DNA of 41,957 bases, taken from NCBI GenBank assembly GCA_028876065.1, contig JAGWTI010000021.1, forward strand, positions 1 through 41,957. The letters run 5' to 3'. The first letter of the stretch is position 1. Each line of letters starts with the position of its first letter. The notes under the pieces were generated by a model. The model ran no database searches and was not told where the DNA came from. It saw only the letters and a program-made list of their open reading frames with translations. Of the stretch, positions 24,259-29,347 are shown in pieces. A program made the translations under genes and the position numbers. This DNA comes from Nitrospirota bacterium (lineage in GTDB: Bacteria; Nitrospirota; Nitrospiria; Nitrospirales; Nitrospiraceae).

Positions 24259-24762
24259 TCAATAATTACGCTCGTAATAGTATTCCATCAAGACGCCCTC
24301 TGCGCGATGTTGGGCTCGATCCATGACGTGCAGCGCCGTATATTTCAGCACCACTTCTCGCGCGATCCCCACGCCCATAGGAATACTGCCTTGTTTCAGG
24401 TAGGCGTCCGCCACGTCCATGAGCTCGTCGGTGCGTTTTTCCAGCGAGGCGAGCAGGTCGGCGGGAGGCTCATAGCTTGTGGAGCCATAGGCTTGATAGA
24501 GGATATACCCGTGGTCAAGGTAATCTCGGACGGCTTTTTCATATTGTTGCAGGTTAGCCATGGAGGGGTCGCGTTGATAGTGGGCGGCCGCCGCGACCAC
24601 CCCTTTCTCTAGCTGCTCCTCGCCTTTCTTCCACTCCGAAAAACCTTGTTCCGAATGAAGATAGTTCGCGAGGTTGACATAGGGCTTGCCGACGGCGCAC
24701 GCATTCAACCAAACAAGGCCGACGATACAGAGTCCCGAACAGAGTCTGCGCGCAGAGTTCAT
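24259..24762 (-). CDS. Lipoprotein of unknown function
   Basis: A 167-residue protein with a lipoprotein signal (MNSARRLCSGLC..., lipobox WLNAC, lipidated Cys near residue 22). The mature part is all helical and Glu/Tyr-rich (EQLEKGVVAAAAHYQRD, YEKAVRDYLDHGYILYQAY, LASLEKRTDELMDVADAYL), which could be TPR-like. The ATG at 24762 is chosen because the signal peptide starts there; the longer frame to 24906 adds an arginine-rich stretch. Base composition is less GC-rich than its neighbours. Confidence 0.75.
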   Translation of the reverse strand: MNSARRLCSGLCIVGLVWLNACAVGKPYVNLANYLHSEQGFSEWKKGEEQLEKGVVAAAAHYQRDPSMANLQQYEKAVRDYLDHGYILYQAYGSTSYEPPADLLASLEKRTDELMDVADAYLKQGSIPMGVGIAREVVLKYTALHVMDRAQHRAEGVLMEYYYERNY

Positions 24763-25066
24763 GACGATCCCTTCAAGCCGGAGCCCCGAGCGAAGAGTCC
24801 GGACTCTCCCGCTCGCTTGCACGGGCATCCCGGTCGTGCGGTGACGCGGCGGCGACAAGGCCGGCATCGCGGCCACCTCCTTGCCTCGATCGCCCCATGA
24901 AAGCACATCGACAAAGCCTAAACAATACTTAATCGTGCAGGTCGAATGAGGGACCAGCCCCGCAAAACGAGACCGGGTGGCGCGTGAGGATGCGGATGAA
25001 ACCCGTGTACAAAGAAGGCATCAAGAAAAGGAGCGTGTCGCGGGGAGCTTCGATCATCCGACGGTT

Positions 25067-25113
25067 TTGACAAATCCACGCTCGGCAGGTAACCTATGTG
25101 TGGCGCTTACACA
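25067..25113 (+). promoter_or_regulatory. vapBC promoter and candidate operator
   Basis: TTGACA (25067-25072), 17 bp, TAACCT (25090-25095). It is followed at once by the dyad TGTGT-N7-ACACA (25097-25113), placed across the expected transcription start. This suits autorepression by VapB or the VapBC complex. Confidence 0.6.
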
Positions 25114-25123
25114 AGGAGGAACG

Positions 25124-25336
25124 ATGCCGACCAATTTGGCGATCGATGACAAATTGCTGGAAGAAGCCGTACGCTTGGGGCGGATGCGCACGAAGAAGGA
25201 CACGGTCAACCGAGCGTTGGAAGAGTTTATTGCTCGCCGGCGTCAACGGCAGGCCCTCAAAGCCATCGGCACGTTCCGATTCCGCGAGGATTGGAATTAC
25301 AAGCAAGACCGGCTTGGCCGTGAACCTGGTCATTGA
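25124..25336 (+). CDS. VapB-type antitoxin
   Basis: A 70-residue protein, MPTNLAIDDKLLEEAVRLGR, with the VapB (DUF2191) N-terminal strand-helix DNA-binding part and the tail FRFREDWNYKQDR that wraps VapC. AAGGAGGA is placed ideally before the ATG at 25124. The toxin gene starts at GTG 25320, overlapping by 17 bp, the normal vapBC layout. The partner toxin is frameshifted, so this may now be a solitary antitoxin able to counter related VapC proteins. Confidence 0.88.
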   Translation: MPTNLAIDDKLLEEAVRLGRMRTKKDTVNRALEEFIARRRQRQALKAIGTFRFREDWNYKQDRLGREPGH

Positions 25337-25734
25337 CACCTCCGTCTGGTCTCTTGTCCTCAGGCGCCAGCAGGTGGACGAGAGCAATCCCTACGTGCGA
25401 GCGTTTCGGGCTCACGTGACCGCCGGAGATGGAATCTTCCTGATCGGCAATATCCTCCAAGAATTACCGGACGGGCTCCGCAGTAAGAAAGATGTTGATC
25501 GGCTGCTTCGCATCCTCGACCCCTTCCCGCTGATACCCCCTCGAGAGAGACACCTACGTGGCGGCGGCGGTATTACGGCAAATCTGTCGGTCGCAGGGAA
25601 TTCAAGTTGGAGCTGCCGACTGCCTGATTGCGACGGCCTGCATCCAACACGGATTTCCCTTGCTGACCGCGGACCGCGACTTCCTGAGCATCGCGCAACA
25701 GTCGGAACTCGCGGTCCTTCCCCAGGAAAAATAA
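25320..25734 (+). pseudogene. VapC-type PIN toxin, frameshifted in a GA repeat
   Basis: The first frame reads VNLVIDTSVWSLVLRR... to about residue 75. From 25551 the homologous continuation is in another frame (DTYVAAAVLRQICRSQG, AADCLIATACIQHGFPLLTADRDF, stop 25732-25734). The break lies in GAGAGAGA (25543-25550). Adding one GA would restore a single PIN protein of about 138 residues with all catalytic acidic residues. Either the toxin is inactivated by dinucleotide slippage, it is phase variable, or this is a sequencing error. The start GTG overlaps vapB. Confidence 0.85.
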
Positions 25735-25743
25735 GAAGACAGG

Positions 25744-26394
25744 TTACTGCTGGCAGCGGCCGGTCCAGCCGTTGGTCGGGGAGGCTTCATCCCACAGGTC
25801 GGGCGGGCAGAAGGCCCGCATGACCGCCTGGGTCGCGAGCCGATCGATGCCGTAGGTCGCCGAGGCCACGGGCTGAGTCCAGCGGGCCTTGCCGAGGAAA
25901 AAGACTTCCCCCGTCTCCACGCCCACCACGCGCACGGACACGCTCACGTCGAACCCGTCCGCATAGTAGCCGTTCGCCGCGACGCCGGCCGTCTCGACGA
26001 ACGCGACCAGATGCGCCCCGAGCAGCTTGCCCACGCTCACCTGCGACCGGTCGTCCCCATACTTGAGCTGCGTCTCCTGCTCGGCCAACAGCAGCGGCAG
26101 CTTGTCCCGCTCGACCACGTCGAACCCCTTCATCAGCAGCGCCCCCCGCGCCACGATCACCGCCTCGTCGGTGCCGGGACCGGGGGCGCCCTTCACCCAG
26201 ACCGTGGCCTTCGCCAGCGGTTTCGGCCAATGGTAGGACCCGGTCGTCTGGATGAATTGAATATGCTGCTCCGGGTGAGCCGGGGCCACCTCCGCTGGCG
26301 GAGGTGGGGGCGCGCCGGCGCAGCCGGCCAGCGGAAGCACCCCGATGATCCAGGCGATCGCGCGCCGACAGGGTGTGGGGCGGTGGGACATCAT
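25744..26394 (-). CDS. Lipoprotein of unknown function
   Basis: A 216-residue protein with the lipobox PLAGC (Cys near residue 25), a Pro-rich linker (APPPPPAEVAP), and an alpha/beta domain (VIVARGALLMKGFDVVERDKLPLLL, VGKLLGAHLVAFVETAGV, FDVSVSVRVVGVETGEVFF) reminiscent of CsgG/LpoB-like lipoproteins, which share this GF-x-VV-ER-x-KL pattern. The family link is only by pattern. It lies 40 bp after the cytochrome c gene on the same strand, so the two are probably co-transcribed. Confidence 0.75.
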   Translation of the reverse strand: MMSHRPTPCRRAIAWIIGVLPLAGCAGAPPPPPAEVAPAHPEQHIQFIQTTGSYHWPKPLAKATVWVKGAPGPGTDEAVIVARGALLMKGFDVVERDKLPLLLAEQETQLKYGDDRSQVSVGKLLGAHLVAFVETAGVAANGYYADGFDVSVSVRVVGVETGEVFFLGKARWTQPVASATYGIDRLATQAVMRAFCPPDLWDEASPTNGWTGRCQQ

Positions 26395-26434
26395 GAGAGA
26401 GAGGTTATACCACAGAACATGGTTTGCCCAATGC

Positions 26435-26881
26435 CTATGGTTTGGCGGGGCCGTGGCCCTCGGCCCGGAGCGTCGCCAGGTAGGCCAGAAGGTCGGCCAG
26501 CTCCTGGTCCATGAGAAACTTCTTCGGGAACATCGCCGTCCCCGGATGGCCGAACTTGATCGAGCGAAACCGGTCCGGTTCGGTCTGCGCCTTCAGGTCG
26601 GCCTGGTTCCGCAGATCCGCGGGCGGCGGGTTGAGCCGGGACAGCTCCTCCGCGAGCTGGGGCGAATAGTCGGGCCGGCGCGTCAGCACCCCGTCGTACC
26701 CGTGGCAGTTGAAGCAACCGCCGATCCCGTTGAACAGAGCCCGGCCACGACCCGCATCGCCGGGCGCGGCGGCGATAAAATCCGGCGCCGTCGCGCCGGC
26801 GGCCCAGGCCGGCAGGCCGAGCAGCAGGATCAGGGCCAGACCGGGGAATGAAAAAAAGGATCGCTGCAATCGCATAACCAT
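26435..26881 (-). CDS. Periplasmic class I c-type cytochrome
   Basis: A 148-residue protein with a signal peptide (cleavage near WAAGA, residue 29) and one heme c site, CFNCH (Cys56, Cys59, His60). The distal ligand is probably Met117 in GHPGTAMFPK, followed by the closing helix ELADLLAYLATLR. This is a mono-heme electron carrier. The start ATG at 26881 has an in-frame alternative at 26875; no strong ribosome binding site is visible. In a Nitrospira-type cell it could carry electrons in the periplasm, but it is outside the nxr cluster. Confidence 0.88.
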   Translation of the reverse strand: MVMRLQRSFFSFPGLALILLLGLPAWAAGATAPDFIAAAPGDAGRGRALFNGIGGCFNCHGYDGVLTRRPDYSPQLAEELSRLNPPPADLRNQADLKAQTEPDRFRSIKFGHPGTAMFPKKFLMDQELADLLAYLATLRAEGHGPAKP

Positions 26882-27024
26882 CGTGGTTGGTGACGCGGGC
26901 CGATTGACGGGAAACGAGACAGGCGGCCGACGTGGGTCAAGCCTAGGGGTTCGTCACCGTGGAGTCAAGGGCACCGGAGCACAAACGCACCCCGGCTGGT
27001 GACGTCCGTGGCTCACTTCCCGAT

Positions 27025-27143
27025 TCAGCTCTCAGCCGCCAGCTCTTCTCCCCCTCCTGCCATACGCTATACGCTCTTATCCGTCATGCTCTCAGCTCTT
27101 TTCTCCCTCCTGCCATCAGCCATAGGCTATACGCTCTTATCTT
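27025..27143. repeat. Degenerate heptamer array in intergenic region
   Basis: The 363-bp gap 26882-27244 holds no gene. It contains runs of 7-bp units such as TCAGCTC, TCAGCCG, CCAGCTC, CTATACG (27025 onward) and TCAGCCA, TAGGCTA, TACGCTC (27116-27136), with CTCCTGCCAT blocks between. The units stay in 7-bp phase over long stretches. Confidence 0.8.
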
Positions 27144-27244
27144 TTGGCCAATGGTGGGCGGGTATTGCGTGTGGTATATAACGGGACGACGACACCCTGG
27201 CGGATTGTCACTGCCTATTTCGACCGCAAGGAAAGGAGCGGCTC

Positions 27245-27445
27245 ATGAAAGTCCATTTCGATGAGAAGGCCGATGCGCTCTACCTGCGCCTGGACGATTC
27301 CAAGATCATCGAATCCGAAGAGGTGCAACCAGGCATTGTGCTCGACTTCAACGAGTCCAAGCAGGTGGTCGGCATCGAAATCTTGCGGGTCAAGGGCCGC
27401 GTCCCGCTGGCGAATCTTAAGCAGATGCAGTTTGAAATAGCGTGA
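27245..27445 (+). CDS. DUF2283-family protein, copy 1
   Basis: A 66-residue protein: MKVHFDEKADALYLRLDD, then PGIVLDFNESKQVVGIEIL, the two halves of the DUF2283 fold. Such genes are often paired with DUF4258 genes and are proposed antitoxin-like partners; here no partner is visible. AAGGAAAGGAG precedes the ATG by a good distance. It is flanked on both sides by heptamer arrays, so it may be a single-gene cassette. Two further DUF2283 sequences occur at 35111 and 35603. Confidence 0.85.
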   Translation: MKVHFDEKADALYLRLDDSKIIESEEVQPGIVLDFNESKQVVGIEILRVKGRVPLANLKQMQFEIA

Positions 27446-27557
27446 GCGGAGCGGTCCCGGTCCGCCCGCTGTCGTAGTCCTTCCGACCCCCACCGGCTTG
27501 CATGTTCCCTTGACCTGCCGCCCCGGCCCTCATCGGGCAGCTTTCAGCCTCCTGCCA

Positions 27558-27613
27558 TCAGCCATAGGCTGTCAGCTCTGAGCGCTCAGCCGTCAGCATT
27601 CAGCCATCAGCTC
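27558..27613. repeat. Heptamer array of eight in-phase units
   Basis: Eight consecutive units without a gap: TCAGCCA, TAGGCTG, TCAGCTC, TGAGCGC, TCAGCCG, TCAGCAT, TCAGCCA, TCAGCTC. This lies in the 393-bp non-coding gap 27446-27838, preceded by CTCCTGCCA. Confidence 0.9.
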
Positions 27614-27653
27614 GTCGTTCGAGAAGAGTGCTCCGTCTTCAGTCATCAGTGGT

Positions 27654-27726
27654 CAGTTTCCGGAACCGACCACGGAGAACGGTGTACCGAAAACGCTGTT
27701 CCCGCGCTTTCAGCTATCAGCTCTTC
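27654..27726. repeat. 73-bp repeat, copy 1, upstream of the MntA/HepT cassette
   Basis: From CAGTTTCCGGAACCGACCAC to CAGCTCTTCT. The copy at 28758-28830 differs at about five positions. The two lie in direct orientation on either side of mntA, hepT and a small gene, each following a heptamer array or similar TCAG-rich sequence. Confidence 0.85.
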
Positions 27727-27838
27727 TCTTCCCGCCATTCATCACTCATCATTCAGCGTTCATCATTTCGCAGAGGGCGGCGTTGCCTGGCGTTCTCACG
27801 AGAAATTCGCTAGACTGACGGTCGGCAGGAGAGCGAGC

Positions 27839-28129
27839 ATGGGCATCAACGAACTGCTCCGAACCAGGCGCGAAGAGATTCTCCGGATCGCCGCGAAGCA
27901 CGGCGCGCATAACGTGCGCGTGTTCGGCTCCGTGGCGCGAGGCGAAGCCGATGAAACCAGCGACGTGGATTTCCTCGTCGAGATGGAACCAGGACGCAGT
28001 CTGCTCGATCACGCGGGGTTGATTCTTGATCTTGAGGAACTGCTGAAATGCCCGGTGGATGTGGCATCGGAACGAGGGTTGCGGACGAAAGTTCGAAAAC
28101 GGGTCATGAAGGAAGTCGTCCCCTTATGA
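27839..28129 (+). CDS. mntA: MntA-type nucleotidyltransferase antitoxin
   Basis: A 96-residue minimal nucleotidyltransferase with the motif GS-x10-DxD (Gly30, Ser31, Asp42, Asp44: GSVARGEADETSDVDF). Characterised MntA proteins transfer AMP to a tyrosine of the partner HEPN toxin and silence it (type VII toxin-antitoxin). Its TGA overlaps the next ATG (ATGA). GTCGGCAGGAGAG lies before the start, and a -10-like TAGACT stands at 27811. The RX4HXY motif in the neighbour makes the assignment firm. Confidence 0.88.
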   Translation: MGINELLRTRREEILRIAAKHGAHNVRVFGSVARGEADETSDVDFLVEMEPGRSLLDHAGLILDLEELLKCPVDVASERGLRTKVRKRVMKEVVPL

Positions 28130-28461
28130 AGGATGACCGCGTTCGCCTGGAAGACATTCTCGAAGCGATCAAACGAGTCGAACGTTACGCCAAGCGTGGG
28201 CAAAAAGCCTTCCAGGCCGATGAACTGATCCAGAACTGGGCCATCCACCACATTCAAATAATCGGCGAGGCAGCCGGCAAGCTCTCTGAGTCCTTCCGCA
28301 AAGCCCATTCAGAAATCCCGTGGCCACAGATCATCAAGATGCGGCATGTCCTGGTGCACGATTATTTCGGAATCGACCTTGATGAGGTGTGGGCGGCTGT
28401 CGAGCGTGATCTGCCCGATCTCAAGCGCAAGGTAAAAGCCATTCTGCGGGAACAAGCCTAG
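28126..28461 (+). CDS. hepT: HepT-type HEPN RNase toxin
   Basis: A 111-residue all-helical HEPN protein with the RNase motif RX4HXY (Arg73, His78, Tyr80: MRHVLVHDY). The tyrosine is the residue AMPylated by MntA in studied pairs. Other family features are NWAIHHIQIIGEAAGKLS and WPQIIKMRH. The start overlaps the mntA stop by four bases. With mntA it forms an apparently complete and intact type VII system, in contrast to several broken modules nearby. Confidence 0.88.
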   Translation: MKDDRVRLEDILEAIKRVERYAKRGQKAFQADELIQNWAIHHIQIIGEAAGKLSESFRKAHSEIPWPQIIKMRHVLVHDYFGIDLDEVWAAVERDLPDLKRKVKAILREQA

Positions 28462-28519
28462 CCAGATGGCGCGGGCAAAACGGTTCTGCGGCCTTGTTTT
28501 GGCTACTGGAGGAAGGCCC

Positions 28520-28675
28520 ATGACAGCAAACGGCAGGTTGGAGACCAAAAAGTTTGTACAGAGCGTCGGGCGGGCGCTGCGGCGTGCGGCGAAAGTGGCC
28601 CGAAAAACGGCGCGGGCATACCACACGCCTCTCTATATTTGGCAGAATGGCAAGGTCGTAGCCAAAAAGCCGTGA
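28520..28675 (+). CDS. 51-residue basic protein
   Basis: A small, strongly basic protein (MTANGRLETKKFVQSVGRAL, RRAAKVARKTARA) ending in a hydrophobic-to-basic motif LYIWQNGKVVAKKP. GGAGGAAGG stands just before the ATG at 28520; the longer frame to 28466 has no such signal. It lies 58 bp after hepT inside the repeat-bounded cassette. Its charge suggests nucleic-acid binding. I do not recognise a family. Confidence 0.6.
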   Translation: MTANGRLETKKFVQSVGRALRRAAKVARKTARAYHTPLYIWQNGKVVAKKP

Positions 28676-28700
28676 GGCTTCTCTCTTCCCCCTCCTGCCA

Positions 28701-28756
28701 TCAGCCATAGGCTATAGGCTCTTCGCTCTCAGCCGTCAGCTCTCAGCTCTCAGCAT
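28701..28756. repeat. Heptamer array of eight in-phase units, second site
   Basis: TCAGCCA, TAGGCTA, TAGGCTC, TTCGCTC, TCAGCCG, TCAGCTC, TCAGCTC, TCAGCAT, then TCAG entering the 73-bp repeat. The first unit and several others are the same as at 27558-27613, in similar order. Confidence 0.9.
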
Positions 28757-28757
28757 T

Positions 28758-28830
28758 CAGTTTCCGAAACCGACCACGGAGAACGGTGTACTGAAAACGC
28801 TGTTCCCGCGCCTCCAGCCATCAGCTCTTC
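28758..28830. repeat. 73-bp repeat, copy 2, downstream of the MntA/HepT cassette
   Basis: From CAGTTTCCGAAACCGACCAC to CAGCTCTTCT, in direct orientation to 27654-27726. The unit between equivalent points is 1104 bp. Confidence 0.85.
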
Positions 28831-28845
28831 TTCCCCCTCCTGCCA

Positions 28846-28873
28846 TAAGCCATACGCTATACGCCATATGCTC
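28846..28873. repeat. Short heptamer array
   Basis: TAAGCCA, TACGCTA, TACGCCA, TATGCTC, following CTCCTGCCA as at the other arrays. It ends 4 bp before the stop codon of the Asn-Pro repeat reading frame. Confidence 0.75.
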
Positions 28874-28876
28874 TTT

Positions 28877-29119
28877 TCATCGCAGCGGCTTGAACGGCGT
28901 GTTGGGATTGTACTCGTTGATCGGATTCAGCGGGTTCTTGGGATTGACCTCGTTGATCGGATTGAACGGATTGTTCGGATTGATTTTGTTGAGTGGATTC
29001 GCCGGGTTGCCCGGATCAACGCTGTTGATCGGGTTGAAGGGGTTTTTGGGGTGTGCGACGCGAGGAATAACGAGCGTCACGTTTGCACACGCCCGCGAGA
29101 CGGTGAGCGGGCCGGGCAA
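28877..29119 (-). CDS. Reading frame for an Asn-Pro-rich 12-residue repeat protein, start uncertain
   Basis: The minus-strand frame ends NPNTPFKPLR and contains about five units of a 12-residue repeat of the form xNPxNPxNPINx (for example INPNNPFNPINE, VNPKNPLNPINE). Such regular Asn-Pro repeats suggest a secreted or surface-exposed extended domain. The only starts are a TTG at 29119 and internal codons; no signal peptide or ribosome binding site is found. The frame upstream closes at 29147, so the 5' end may be lost or frameshifted. The opposite strand is also open but encodes a Leu/Gly-rich string I regard as a shadow. Confidence 0.4.
   Translation of the reverse strand: MPGPLTVSRACANVTLVIPRVAHPKNPFNPINSVDPGNPANPLNKINPNNPFNPINEVNPKNPLNPINEYNPNTPFKPLR
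28914..29057. repeat. Four tandem 36-bp units
   Basis: Units start at 28914, 28950, 28986 and 29022, each opening with a (T/C)(C/T)GTTGA-like heptamer and GGATT motifs. The 36-bp period equals 12 codons, encoding the Asn-Pro repeat on the minus strand. Confidence 0.8.
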
Positions 29120-29272
29120 GTGAGGCGGGCGTGCTTCGCGTCCGCGTCACCCTCTTAGCCGATTGAGGTAGCCACAGACCTGGCATAGCCATCACGGCAG
29201 TCATCGTAAGCGTGGTCCGATAGATGGCATTCGGATTGAAGGTGAAGAAGGGCCACGTAACCAAGCCTGTAG

Positions 29273-29298
29273 CGTTACCTAACGATTTCCGTTAGACT
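29273..29298 (+). promoter_or_regulatory. Candidate promoter/operator of the restriction-modification gene
   Basis: A -10-like TAGACT (29293-29298) overlaps a set of CGTTA arms: CGTTA-CC-TAACG (29273-29284) and a further CGTTA (29290-29294), so TAACG pairs with either side. Such clustered dyads over a promoter suggest a repressor site. No controller gene is visible. Confidence 0.4.
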
Positions 29299-29347
29299 GC
29301 GGGCCTTAAAGGCTCCTGGCCCTCTCGTCATTTTAGGAGCACAGCGC

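Noticed and set aside
24259-24906. Longer N-terminus for the lipoprotein (start 24906)
   Set aside because: The lipoprotein signal begins at the ATG at 24762; the extra 48 residues are Arg/Pro-rich and would bury the signal peptide.
27146-27166. Second sigma-54 promoter candidate (TGGGCGGGTATTGCG) upstream of the DUF2283 gene
   Set aside because: GG to GC spacing is 8-9 bp rather than 10, and the sequence lies among repeats.
27025-28873. CRISPR array
   Set aside because: The units are 7 bp and degenerate with no unique spacers, and no cas genes are present.
28890-29123. Plus-strand frame of Leu/Gly/Ile-rich repeats
   Set aside because: It is the complement of the Asn-Pro repeat and lacks a start signal; the minus-strand repeat peptide is more protein-like, although neither is certain.
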